A stretch of DNA of 64,000 nucleotides, from the NCBI GenBank assembly GCA_050010555.1, contig JBEKKV010000001.1:62001-126000 (forward strand), in the 5' to 3' direction. The position numbers were made by a program, and so were the translations under genes. Origin of the DNA: JALHUB01 sp050010555 (GTDB taxonomy: Bacteria > Chloroflexota > Dehalococcoidia > DSTF01 > JALHUB01). The stretch's first letter is position 1, and each line of letters opens with the position of its first letter. Below are positions 7,858 to 16,387 of this stretch, piece after piece. The notes beneath the pieces were generated by a model. That model saw only the letters and a program-made list of their open reading frames with translations. It searched no databases and was not told the origin of the DNA.

Positions 7858-10471
7858 CGCCGCCGACAGGATCATCGAGTCGCGGGCGGAGCTTCTGGAA
7901 GGGAAGCCCCGCACGGTGGAGCGTCGCGCCGCCGACGAGGGCGGCTGCGGCGTAACGGGCTTCGCCTGCTCGATCCCGATCCGCGGGCAGCACATCTACG
8001 AGCCGTCTGTCCAGATGCACAACCGCGGCAACGGCAAGGGCGGCGGCATCGCGGCGGCGGGGCTGGTGGCGGAGGACGTGGGCGTTACGCAGGACGTGCT
8101 CAACTCGCATTACCTGCTCCAGGTCGCCCTTCTCGATCCCAAGGCGCGCGGTGAGGTCGAAGAGGCTTGCATCGCGCCCTATTTCGACGTCGCCCTCTCG
8201 TCGCATATGCAGACGGTCGACGACTACCGCGACGTGCCGGGGATGGAGATAAAGCCGCCGGACGTCCAGCGCTACCTGGCCCGCGTCAAGCCGGGCGTCC
8301 TGACCGAGTTTGCCGAGCGCCAGGGCCTGGCCGACCTGCCCTCGCGCGACGTGGAGGACGAGTTCGTCTATCGCAACTCCGTCCGCCTGAACGAGAAGTT
8401 CTACGCCTCGCTCGGAGAGCAGCGGGCGTTCGTCCTCTCGCACGGGCGGAACCTGGTCGTGTTCAAGATTGTCGGCTACGCCGAGCAGATCGTCCAGTAC
8501 TATCGCCTGGAGGACTTTCGGGCGCACGTGTGGATCGCCCACCAGCGCTACCCGACTAAGGGGCGCGTGTGGCATCCGGGCGGCGCGCACCCGTTCGTCG
8601 GCCTGAACGAGGCGCTGGTACATAACGGCGACTTCGCCAACTATCACTCGGTCGCCGAGTATTTGCTGCAGCGCAACATTCGGCCGCAGTTCCTTACGGA
8701 CACCGAAGTCTCGGCGCTGCTGTTTGACCTGTGGTCGCGCGTCTATAAGTACCCGCTGGAGTACGTCATCGAGGCGCTGGCCCCGACGACGGAGCGCGAC
8801 TTCGACCAGCTTCCGGAGGAGAAGCAGCTTCTATATCGCCGCCTGCAGGCCGCCCACATCCACGGCTCGCCCGACGGTCCCTGGTTCTTTATCATCGCCC
8901 GCAGCCTGCCGGACGAAGGGCGCTATCAGCTCCTGGGCATCACCGACACGGCGATGCTGCGGCCCCAGGTCTTCGCCCTCGGCGACGGCGACGTCCAGAT
9001 CGGGCTCATTTGCTCGGAGAAGCAGGCCATCGACGCCACGCTGCACAGCCTGGCCGCCGAAGACGCCCGCTTCTGCCCCGTCGCTGACAAGTATTGGAAC
9101 GCACGCGGCGGCAGTCACACCGACGGCGGCGCTTTTCTCTTCAACGTCGAGGGGAACGGCCACAAGACGCTCACCTGCACCGACAAGTTCGGCCGGCCGG
9201 TGACCGCTGGCAGCGCTTCCGTCCGCTGCGACGTCCCGGCGCCGGAAAAGGCCGCACCGTCGGTCCGCGAAGCCATCAGGGACTACCTTGCCCGCGACGA
9301 CGCGGCCGCGCTCTACGAGTATGCCTCGGAAGCGCTTCCCACCTGGCAACCGGACGGCCTGCGCTCCTTCTGCGACGCCCTCATCGAAGAGGCGGCGGAA
9401 GGCGAAGGCGCCGCCGCAACAGCCATCGAGGCGCTCACGCTGCTGCGCGACCGCCGCTACGACACGGGAGACAAGCGCCGAAGCTCGGTGCTACGCGTCG
9501 TCGAAGAGGCGCTCACGGCGCTGTTCGAGGCCGCGCAGCCGTTCGGAGCCGCCAACAAGACTGCCTATCGCAAGATCGGCTGGCTGACGCGCGAGCTGCT
9601 GGCGCCGCCGCAGCCGGGGGAGGAAACGCTTATCGTCAACGCCGAAGGCTTCCCGCCGGAGGGCGACGACTGCGACGCTGTACTGGTGCGGCGTGCCTAT
9701 GAAATGGGATGGCGCCGCTTCATCTGCCACGGCTACCGAGGACAACGCTTCGCCGGCTGCGGCCTGGGAGCCGAAACGCAGGACGTCCGCATCGACGTGT
9801 ACGGCAGCTCCGGCGACTACCTGGCCTCCGGCGTCGACGGCCTCTCGATCTTCGTGCACGGCAACGGGCAGGACCAACTCGGGCAGATCATGAACCGCGG
9901 CAAGCTCGTCGTTCACGGCGACGTCGGCCAGACGTTCCTCTACGGTGCCAAGGGGGGCGAGGTGTACGTGCTTGGCAACGCGGCAGGACGGCCGCTGATC
10001 AACGCTGTCGGGAGGCCGCGCGTCGTCATCAACGGCACCTGCCTCGATTTCCTCGCGGAGTCGTTCATGGCCGGCGACCCGCTAAACGGCGGCGGCTTCG
10101 CCATCATCAACGGCATGGAGTTCGACGAGCGTCAGAACCTGGTGCCGCAGCCCGCGCCGTATCCCGGCGGCAACCTCTTCTCTCTCGCTTCAGGCGGCGC
10201 CATTTACGTGCGTGACCCGAAGGGGCAGGTCGACGAGTCGCAGCTAAACGGCGGCGAGCTCGGTCCGCTGTCGGACGACGATTGGCTGCTGATCCGTCCC
10301 TACCTGGAGGAGAACGAGCGTCTCTTCGGCATCGGCGTCGACGCGCTGCTGACCGTCGACGGCGTCCCGCGGGAGCCGAAGGACGTCTACCGAAAGGTGG
10401 GCGCTGTCCGGCTCGGCGTGCTGACGGGCAAAGCGGCTGAAGTGGAAGACGACGACGTCGGCGGCGAATAG
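7850..10471 (+). CDS. Glutamate synthase-like glutamine amidotransferase class II fused to GXGXG domain
   Basis: An 873-residue protein whose ATG overlaps the previous gene by 8 bases. The class II amidotransferase domain begins at Cys33 (GGCGVTGF). The first 32 residues may be a propeptide, as in GltB-type enzymes. RYPTKGRVWHPGGAHPF and ALVHNGDFANY are the expected glutamine-site motifs. A mainly helical linker (about 470-600) leads to a GXGXG beta-helix domain (about 615-800: GCGLGAE, HGNGQDQLGQ, HGDVGQTFLYGAKGG, NAAGRP). It should hydrolyse glutamine and channel ammonia to the FMN subunit encoded upstream. Domain order across the three genes is FMN-like, FMN, then GAT-GXGXG, unlike the single-chain bacterial GltB (GAT-central-FMN-GXGXG). 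Confidence 0.88.
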   Translation: MTDAADRIIESRAELLEGKPRTVERRAADEGGCGVTGFACSIPIRGQHIYEPSVQMHNRGNGKGGGIAAAGLVAEDVGVTQDVLNSHYLLQVALLDPKARGEVEEACIAPYFDVALSSHMQTVDDYRDVPGMEIKPPDVQRYLARVKPGVLTEFAERQGLADLPSRDVEDEFVYRNSVRLNEKFYASLGEQRAFVLSHGRNLVVFKIVGYAEQIVQYYRLEDFRAHVWIAHQRYPTKGRVWHPGGAHPFVGLNEALVHNGDFANYHSVAEYLLQRNIRPQFLTDTEVSALLFDLWSRVYKYPLEYVIEALAPTTERDFDQLPEEKQLLYRRLQAAHIHGSPDGPWFFIIARSLPDEGRYQLLGITDTAMLRPQVFALGDGDVQIGLICSEKQAIDATLHSLAAEDARFCPVADKYWNARGGSHTDGGAFLFNVEGNGHKTLTCTDKFGRPVTAGSASVRCDVPAPEKAAPSVREAIRDYLARDDAAALYEYASEALPTWQPDGLRSFCDALIEEAAEGEGAAATAIEALTLLRDRRYDTGDKRRSSVLRVVEEALTALFEAAQPFGAANKTAYRKIGWLTRELLAPPQPGEETLIVNAEGFPPEGDDCDAVLVRRAYEMGWRRFICHGYRGQRFAGCGLGAETQDVRIDVYGSSGDYLASGVDGLSIFVHGNGQDQLGQIMNRGKLVVHGDVGQTFLYGAKGGEVYVLGNAAGRPLINAVGRPRVVINGTCLDFLAESFMAGDPLNGGGFAIINGMEFDERQNLVPQPAPYPGGNLFSLASGGAIYVRDPKGQVDESQLNGGELGPLSDDDWLLIRPYLEENERLFGIGVDALLTVDGVPREPKDVYRKVGAVRLGVLTGKAAEVEDDDVGGE

Positions 10472-10517
10472 CGTCGCGCTCTGCCATCATCCCATCGCCC
10501 ACACCCTACGTTGTTCT

Positions 10518-10525
10518 GATAGAAT
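10518..10525 (+). promoter_or_regulatory. Extended -10 promoter, leaderless start for the aldo/keto reductase gene
   Basis: TAGAAT at 10520-10525 is preceded by TGA (TGn extension). Counting from the -10, +1 would fall on the A of the ATG at 10532, so the transcript may have no leader. No clear -35 is seen, and there is no Shine-Dalgarno sequence before this ATG, which agrees with leaderless initiation. Confidence 0.45.
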
Positions 10526-10531
10526 GAGCCT

Positions 10532-11491
10532 ATGGAGCGACGAAAGTTCGGCGTCACCGACCTTGAGGTCTCGGCCCTCTGCCTGGGGACGATGCAGTTC
10601 GGCTGGACCGCCGACGAAGCCGCGGCGATCGAGGTCATGGACGCGTTCGTCGCTGCCGGCGGCAACTTCATCGACACCGCGGACGTCTACAGCCGCTGGG
10701 CTCAGGGCAACCCGGGCGGCGTCGCGGAAAGCATCATCGGCCGCTGGCTGAAGAAGCGCGGCAACCGCGACAAGCTGGTCATCGCGACGAAGGTCGCCAT
10801 GCCGGTTTGGGACGGGCCCGACGGCAAGGGCCTTGGTCGCAACCACATCGTACAGGCCGTCGAGAAGAGCTTGAGCCGCCTGCAAATCGAGACGATTGAC
10901 CTCTACCAGTCGCACGCACCCGACCTGGAGACGCCCATCGAGGAGACGCTGCGCGCCTTCGACGACCTCATTCAGTCGGGGAAGGTGCGCTACATCGGCG
11001 CTTCGAACTACACGGCGCCGCAGTTAGAGGAGGCGCTGGCCGTTGCGGGTGAGAGATCGCTGGCCCGCTACATCTCTCTGCAGCCGAACTACAGCCTCGT
11101 GAACCGGCATGAGTTCGAGGACGCCCTCGCCGCCCTCTGCCTGCGCGAGAGAATCGCCGTCATCCCTTATAGTCCGTTGGCCGGCGGCTTCCTTACCGGC
11201 AAGTACCGCCCAGACCGCCCGCAGCCGAAAAGCGCTCGGACCTATCAGACGCGGCGCTACGAGAACGAGGCCGGCTGGCGGGTCATCGAGGCGTTGGAAG
11301 TGATCGCGCGGGCGCGTGAGACGACGCTGGCGGCGGTGGCCGTGGCGTGGCTGCTTGCCAAGCCCGTGATAACGTCGCCTATCTTAGGCGCCAACAGCGA
11401 GGAGCAACTCGCGGCGATCCTGCCGGCGGTCGACCTGCACCTCTCGCCCGAGGGGGTCGCGGCGCTCGACGAGATAAGCGCCGGCGTCTAG
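10532..11491 (+). CDS. Aldo/keto reductase
   Basis: A 319-residue (alpha/beta)8 NADPH-dependent oxidoreductase. The catalytic tetrad is visible as Asp48 (FIDTAD), Tyr53, Lys87 (ATKVAMP) and His128 (QSHAPD). GASNYTAPQLEEAL and YSPLAGGFLTGKY are the usual nucleotide-binding landmarks of the AKR11/YajO-like group. It reduces aldehydes or ketones in the cytoplasm; the natural substrate cannot be read from sequence. It stands alone, 60 bases after the glutamate synthase-like operon, and appears to have its own promoter. Confidence 0.93.
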   Translation: MERRKFGVTDLEVSALCLGTMQFGWTADEAAAIEVMDAFVAAGGNFIDTADVYSRWAQGNPGGVAESIIGRWLKKRGNRDKLVIATKVAMPVWDGPDGKGLGRNHIVQAVEKSLSRLQIETIDLYQSHAPDLETPIEETLRAFDDLIQSGKVRYIGASNYTAPQLEEALAVAGERSLARYISLQPNYSLVNRHEFEDALAALCLRERIAVIPYSPLAGGFLTGKYRPDRPQPKSARTYQTRRYENEAGWRVIEALEVIARARETTLAAVAVAWLLAKPVITSPILGANSEEQLAAILPAVDLHLSPEGVAALDEISAGV

Positions 11492-11577
11492 AACGTCCTG
11501 GTCTCGACGGGCGGCTTGATTCAAGGAAGAGCGGTTGGCCCCCGAAGACACGACGGTCCTGCGCACCGGATGTTCGT

Positions 11578-11607
11578 TTGCCCTGTATAGTAGGTTAGCG
11601 CTATAAT
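11578..11607 (+). promoter_or_regulatory. Promoter of the tetR-ClC operon, leaderless
   Basis: TTGCCC (11578-11583), an 18-base spacer and a perfect TATAAT (11602-11607). The expected +1 is the A of the ATG at 11614, so the mRNA would be leaderless. No Shine-Dalgarno sequence is present, which agrees. The TetR product may bind around this site. Confidence 0.6.
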
Positions 11608-11613
11608 TGGAAC

Positions 11614-12204
11614 ATGACTGACCAGTCACCCACCCGCGTCACCGGCACCGACCCAACCAAGCACCAGCGCCTCCTGGAGACGGCAGCCGAGGAGTTTGCT
11701 CGCGTTGGCTTTGAGCGGGCCGCCGTAGATACGATTGCCGAGCGGGCGGGGGTTGCCAAAGGGACGGTTTACCTCTATTTCGAGAGCAAGGCGGCGCTGT
11801 TCCGCGCGGTCCTGGGGGAGTTGCATAGACGTTTGGCGGAGATTTGGCTTGGAGGAGCTGCGGCTTCGGACCCGGTCGAGGGTCTCCAGCGCTTGATCCG
11901 GAGCCAGCTAGCGCTGGCCGACGAGGCGCCAGAACTGTTTCGCTGCTATACAAGCGCTCTGTTCGGGGTGAACCGCGACTTCCAGCAGGACGCGTCGGCG
12001 ATTCTCGCCTGGCAGCAGTCGCTTTTGCGGCCGTTGCTGGCCGAGGCAGGAGCCAACCACGACCTCGACGTGAAGGCGGCTCTGCTGGGAGCGGCGGTGC
12101 TGTCCGCAGGCCTCGTGCGCGGTCTGGACAGTTCCCGCGAAGAGCGCAGGACGGCGCTCGAAGAGAGCGTCCTCCTTAAAGGATTCCTGGAACCAACGCC
12201 ATGA
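11614..12204 (+). CDS. TetR/AcrR family transcriptional regulator
   Basis: A 196-residue regulator. The N-terminal helix-turn-helix is at about residues 18-62 (LLETAAEEFARVGF then TIAERAGVAKGTVYLYFESK), the standard TetR pattern. The C-terminal ligand-binding helical domain is not specific enough to name a ligand. Its stop overlaps the start of the ClC gene (ATGA at 12201-12204), so the two are translationally coupled and the regulator probably controls its own operon. It likely acts as a repressor released by a small molecule (family knowledge). Confidence 0.92.
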   Translation: MTDQSPTRVTGTDPTKHQRLLETAAEEFARVGFERAAVDTIAERAGVAKGTVYLYFESKAALFRAVLGELHRRLAEIWLGGAAASDPVEGLQRLIRSQLALADEAPELFRCYTSALFGVNRDFQQDASAILAWQQSLLRPLLAEAGANHDLDVKAALLGAAVLSAGLVRGLDSSREERRTALEESVLLKGFLEPTP

Positions 12205-14033
12205 CAGCAAGGATGAATCTTCTACGATCACGGCTTCTCGGCGGCCAACGAGATTGGCGGGCCTGGGTGCTCGCGGGCTACCTGCGTAAATGGGTGATCC
12301 TCGGGGTCCTTATCGGCGTTGTCGCCGGCCTTGGAGCTATCGCATTCTTCTCGGCCATCCAGTGGTCGACAAAGCTGTTCCTGGGCGGGATCGTCGGCCT
12401 GACACCGCCGCTGCCATTGGGAGAGGGAAATCCGATCGTCACCGCGGCGAGTCGCCGCTGGCTGATCCCGGTCGTGACAACGTTGGGCGGGCTGTTGGCC
12501 GGCATCATCGTGTTTTCGCTGGCGCCGGAAGCCGAAGGCCACGGCACTGATGCCGCCATCGAAGCCTTCCACGAGCGGGGCGGCAGGATCCGCGCCCGCA
12601 TCCCGCCGATCAAACTCGTCGCCTCCGCGATCACTATCGGCTCCGGTGGCAGCGCTGGACGAGAGGGGCCCACCGCCCAGATAGCCGCCGGTTTCGGCTC
12701 CTGGCTGGGAGACGTCTTCCGCTTATCTCCGCAGGACCGACGCATCGCCGTCGCAGCCGGCGTCGGGGCCGGCATTGGCGCCATCTTCAAGGCGCCCCTC
12801 GGCGGCGCAGTCCTGAGCGCGGAGATCCTGTATATCCGCGACTTCGAGGTGGAGGCGCTTGTCCCCGGATTCATCGCGTCGGTCATCGGCTATAGCATCT
12901 TCGGCGCGTGGTCGGGGTGGACGCCGGTCTTCGGCAACGGGATCGCCTTCCAGTTCGACCAGCCGTCGTCGCTGGTCTGGTATGCGGTGCTGGGAATCCT
13001 TGCCGGTCTCGGCGGGATTGCCTACGCGAAGGTGTTCTATGGCACTCGCGACGCGTTTCGCCGAATTCGCATTCCGCCACATTTCAAGCCGGCCATCGGC
13101 GGTCTCGGCGTAGGGCTGATCGCGCTGGCGTTTCCGCAGGTGCTCTCCATGGGATACGGCTGGATACAGCTTGCAATTGACGGAAACACCGCCCAACTGG
13201 CGGTTGGAACCATGCTCGCGCTGGTAGTGCTCAAGATTCTGGCCACCTCGCTAAGTGTCGGCTCGGGCGGCAGCGGCGGCGTTTTCGCACCGGGACTGGT
13301 AATTGGCGCCATGTTGGGCGGCGGTATGTGGGGACTGCTGCACGGTCACGTGGCCTGGATGCCGCCCGAATCGGGGCCGTTCGTCATCGTCGGCATGATG
13401 GCGCTCTTTGGCGGCGTTGCCAAGGCGCCCATCGCGGTGATCCTGATGGTGGCCGAGATGACGAACGAATTCTCGATGATCGTGCCGGCGATGCTGGCCG
13501 TGACCATCGCTTATCTCGTGTCGGGCAACATCAGAATCTATGAGAATCAGGTGAGGACGCGCGCCGATTCGCCCGCGCACAAAGGTGAATATGGGATCCC
13601 GCTCGTTCAAACGATTACCGTAGCCGAAGCGATGCGGACAGACGTCATCACGGCGTCACCGGAGGAATCGATCATCGAAGCGGAGGAGCGCATCTACCAT
13701 AACGACAGGCGGGGCCTTCCGGTAGTTGAGGACGGGCGGTTAGTGGGCATGTTCACGTCCAGCGACGCTTTGCGCGCCCGCCATCAGGGATTCCTGAGGG
13801 TGAGAGAGGCAATGAGCCACGACCCTATCATCGCCTATCCCTCCGACAGCCTGTACACGGCGCTTCTGCGGATGACCAAGTCGGGAATCTCGCGGCTTCC
13901 GGTCGTGGAACGCGAGGCGCCGGACCGAATCGTCGGCATCATTAGCACTCGCGACCTGGCAGCGGGGCTCGAAGTTCGGGTGGGCGCCGTCGCCGCCGAA
14001 ATCGACCGCGGGACGGCCGAAGAGAAGTCCTGA
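12201..14033 (+). CDS. ClC-family chloride channel/antiporter with C-terminal CBS pair
   Basis: A 610-residue integral membrane protein. ClC signature regions are GSGGSAGREGPTAQ, containing the gating Glu of GREGP, and GSGGSGGVFAPGLVIGAM near residue 355. About ten or more hydrophobic segments span residues 30-450. Two CBS domains follow (about 473-530 and 535-595), which in relatives bind adenine nucleotides and regulate transport. The first motif reads GSGGS instead of the classical GSGIP; the Ser that coordinates chloride is kept. The gating Glu suggests H+/anion exchange, but that is inference. Coupling to a TetR gene is unusual for ClC. Confidence 0.93.
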   Translation: MTARMNLLRSRLLGGQRDWRAWVLAGYLRKWVILGVLIGVVAGLGAIAFFSAIQWSTKLFLGGIVGLTPPLPLGEGNPIVTAASRRWLIPVVTTLGGLLAGIIVFSLAPEAEGHGTDAAIEAFHERGGRIRARIPPIKLVASAITIGSGGSAGREGPTAQIAAGFGSWLGDVFRLSPQDRRIAVAAGVGAGIGAIFKAPLGGAVLSAEILYIRDFEVEALVPGFIASVIGYSIFGAWSGWTPVFGNGIAFQFDQPSSLVWYAVLGILAGLGGIAYAKVFYGTRDAFRRIRIPPHFKPAIGGLGVGLIALAFPQVLSMGYGWIQLAIDGNTAQLAVGTMLALVVLKILATSLSVGSGGSGGVFAPGLVIGAMLGGGMWGLLHGHVAWMPPESGPFVIVGMMALFGGVAKAPIAVILMVAEMTNEFSMIVPAMLAVTIAYLVSGNIRIYENQVRTRADSPAHKGEYGIPLVQTITVAEAMRTDVITASPEESIIEAEERIYHNDRRGLPVVEDGRLVGMFTSSDALRARHQGFLRVREAMSHDPIIAYPSDSLYTALLRMTKSGISRLPVVEREAPDRIVGIISTRDLAAGLEVRVGAVAAEIDRGTAEEKS

Positions 14034-14047
14034 AAGGTGGAGTTACT

Positions 14048-14230
14048 ATGCCCGTTGTGCCACGGTTCCATTCGGTCAAAGAGATCAATAAGCCGCCAGC
14101 GGATCGAGTTCACCACAACAACACCGCTTGCCCTTCGGGGCGGGATATCCCGCCGGACGAGCGGCTTGCTGGCAACGGAGGGTATCGGCTTTGCGATGAC
14201 TGCATCAAGCTGAAGAAGCAGGGCCGATAA
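14048..14230 (+). CDS. Small His/Cys protein of unknown function
   Basis: A 60-residue reading frame with AAAGGTGGAG nine bases before its ATG. The pattern is H-HNNTACPSGRDIPPDERLAG followed by GYRLCDDCIKL. One cysteine after a histidine pair plus a CxxC would be able to bind a metal ion. Short proteins with this layout (HxxxxC...G-N-I-P...LCxxC) occur as uncharacterised genes in many bacteria, as far as I recall. It lies 14 bases after the ClC gene and may belong to the same transcript. Function unknown. Confidence 0.65.
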   Translation: MPVVPRFHSVKEINKPPADRVHHNNTACPSGRDIPPDERLAGNGGYRLCDDCIKLKKQGR

Positions 14231-14284
14231 GGCTTCGACTTTGGCGGGTCTTGGTGGACGCTAGGCCGCTCGCGGAACGCCTGA

Positions 14285-15322
14285 TCAGCGCGTCAAGACG
14301 ACTTTGCCGATCACGCGCCCCTCTTCAATCGTTTTCTGCGCCAGGCCCGCCTCCTGAAGCGGCAGGGCGATGAAGACCGCCGGCTTGATGTCGCCGCTCT
14401 CCACCCAGCGCCAGGCATCGAGGAACTCCGCCTTGTTCGCCATGTGCGAGCCGAGGAAGTTGAGTTGCTTGTTCCAGAGCAGGCGGATGTCGGTCTTGGC
14501 GTCGTAGCCGCTGGTGGCGCCGCAGGTCACGAGCGTTCCGCCCCACTTGAGGGAACGGACGCTCGTCTCCCACGTCGCTTCGCCCACGTGCTCGAAGGCG
14601 ATGTCGACGCCGCGGCGTTCGGTGATCTTGCGCACCTCTTCGTTCACGTCTTGCTTGCTGCGATTGATCACGTATGCGGCGCCGAGCTCGCTGGCGATCT
14701 GGAGCTTGTCGTCGCTGTTCGCCACGGCGATTGCCCGAGCGTTATGGAGCTTGCAGATCTGGACCGCCATGGTCCCCAGGCCGCCAGCGCCGCCCCAGAT
14801 GAGGACGAAATCGCCGGCCTTCACCTTCGCCCGCGTGACCAGCATTCGCCAGGCGGTGAAGAGCACGAGCGGCATCGAGGCCGCCTGCTCCCAGCCCAGG
14901 TTCTTCGGCTTTGGCACGACGTTGAAGGCGGGTACTTTGGCGTATTCGGCGTGAGCGCCGTCGAGGGGGCCGGTCTGGAAGCCCCAGATCTTGAACTGAC
15001 GGCAGAAGAAGACCTCGCCGCGGGCGCAGGCGTCGCAGGTCCCACAACTGAAGCTACTGAAGACGACGACTTCGTCGCCGACCTTGACGTTCTTGACCTC
15101 GCTGCCAATGTCGACGACCTCGCCGGCTGCGTCGCTGCCGGAGATGTGCGGCATGACTATCGACACGCCCGGCAGGCCGCGGCGCGCCCAGATGTCGTTA
15201 TAGTTGCAGCCGGACGCCTTTATCTTGATCAGCACCTCGTTCGGCGAGATCTGCGGCTCCGGCACGTCCATGTACTTGAGGACGTCGATGTCCCCATGCT
15301 CGTTGAACACCACTGCCTTCAT
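14285..15322 (-). CDS. Zinc-type alcohol dehydrogenase / quinone oxidoreductase (MDR family)
   Basis: A 345-residue medium-chain dehydrogenase/reductase. The structural zinc lobe is complete (CGTCDACARGEVFFC). The N-terminal region has GCNYNDIWARRG where classical alcohol dehydrogenases have CRSDxH, so the catalytic zinc site is altered (Asn-Asp for Asp-His). This resembles acryloyl/crotonyl-CoA reductase-like and quinone oxidoreductase-like members. The Rossmann motif GGAGGLG at about 160-166 and ANSDDK further on suggest NADP(H). AGAAAGGAC lies upstream of the ATG. Substrate unknown. Monocistronic as far as visible. Confidence 0.88.
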   Translation of the reverse strand: MKAVVFNEHGDIDVLKYMDVPEPQISPNEVLIKIKASGCNYNDIWARRGLPGVSIVMPHISGSDAAGEVVDIGSEVKNVKVGDEVVVFSSFSCGTCDACARGEVFFCRQFKIWGFQTGPLDGAHAEYAKVPAFNVVPKPKNLGWEQAASMPLVLFTAWRMLVTRAKVKAGDFVLIWGGAGGLGTMAVQICKLHNARAIAVANSDDKLQIASELGAAYVINRSKQDVNEEVRKITERRGVDIAFEHVGEATWETSVRSLKWGGTLVTCGATSGYDAKTDIRLLWNKQLNFLGSHMANKAEFLDAWRWVESGDIKPAVFIALPLQEAGLAQKTIEEGRVIGKVVLTR

Positions 15323-15445
15323 TTCGGCGCGTCCTTTCTGCTCCCGCGATGGGGCACGGATTCAAGGCGATGTTACCGGAAGCTATCGCTGGTAGTCTAC
15401 TGCGGGACCGGCGTGCGGAGGTTGGCCCGACATGCCGATCAATAC

Positions 15446-16369
15446 ATGGAAGACGTTTTCGCCCGAGCGGCAAGGCTGCGGGCGATGACCCGTTGGGAAA
15501 TGGACTTAACGACAGACGCGCTGTTGAGCGACGGCTCAGATAGCGAGGCGGACGAGGCGCCGCCGGAAGAAACTCCGGAGGTAGCGCCGGCGGCCTCGGA
15601 AGAAACCGTATCCGCCGCGCGGCCGTCTGAAGCCGGCTCGCCCGCACGCGGCGACGACCTGGCGCCCGCGCTGGCCGCCTGGACCGACGCCCTTCGCTCC
15701 GTCGAGCGCAGCATCAACGAGGCCGCGGAGTCGATTCGCTTCCTGCGCGCGACGCTGCAGCAGATGGCGCCCCTCCTGCGCAGCCTGGGCGGCCTGGAGG
15801 AGGCTCTGGGCGCCTTCATTGACCAGCCGCGTCCAGCCGAAACGCCGCCTGTCGCAAAAGCGCGCGCTCCTCTTCGATTCCCGGACGGCGGCGTGGAAGC
15901 AGAGATGGCAAGTCCAACGGCCATTCCGCAGGCCGTCGACGGCGGGCGCTTCGGCCGTGAGCGGGAGGCGATGAGGCGCAAGCCCGACCTGAGAGAGAGG
16001 GTGCAGCAGCCGCAAGAGGCGGAAGGCGCCTGGGCGATGCCGGCGGGCCCGCCGCGGCCGGCGCCGAGGCCGATAACCCTCGTGCCTGACGACACGCCGG
16101 CACCCTATGCATATCGCGTCACCGTCGAGGACCGCAAGAACTCGGTCGAGCTGATGCAGCTTCACCAGGCGCTGACCAGCATCGCGGTGGTGCGGAACTT
16201 GGCGCTGCTCAACTATGTGAACGGAATAGCTTCGATTTCGCTGGAAAGTACGGACGAGCTCCAGCCGGTTGAGCTGGAGAACGCCCTGCACAAGGTCATG
16301 AAACGGGACTGCACGATCGTACTGCACGATTCGAATACGTTCCTAGTGCAGCTTGGAGACAAGTCTTGA
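15446..16369 (+). CDS. Uncharacterised protein, partner of the GAF-GSDEF gene
   Basis: Reading from ATG 15446 gives 307 residues (another possible start is ATG 15485; neither has a clear ribosome site). The first half is acidic and low-complexity (runs of Glu, Ala, Pro, Ser), followed by a probable amphipathic helix around AWTDALRSVERSINEAAESI and another proline-rich linker. The last 85 residues form a compact region with a beta-alpha-beta look (YRVTVEDRKNSVELMQLHQAL then IASISLESTDELQP then TIVLHDSNTFLVQL). No family was recognised. It ends 18 bases before the GAF-GSDEF gene and is likely in the same operon, so a role in nucleotide signalling or surface regulation is possible but unproven. 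Confidence 0.65.
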   Translation: MEDVFARAARLRAMTRWEMDLTTDALLSDGSDSEADEAPPEETPEVAPAASEETVSAARPSEAGSPARGDDLAPALAAWTDALRSVERSINEAAESIRFLRATLQQMAPLLRSLGGLEEALGAFIDQPRPAETPPVAKARAPLRFPDGGVEAEMASPTAIPQAVDGGRFGREREAMRRKPDLRERVQQPQEAEGAWAMPAGPPRPAPRPITLVPDDTPAPYAYRVTVEDRKNSVELMQLHQALTSIAVVRNLALLNYVNGIASISLESTDELQPVELENALHKVMKRDCTIVLHDSNTFLVQLGDKS

Positions 16370-16387
16370 TATCCGGGGAGGCGTCAG

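Noticed and set aside
14444..15445. Upstream extension of the hypothetical gene at 15446
   Set aside because: The frame stays open but runs antisense through the dehydrogenase at 14285-15322, whose zinc and Rossmann motifs are clear.
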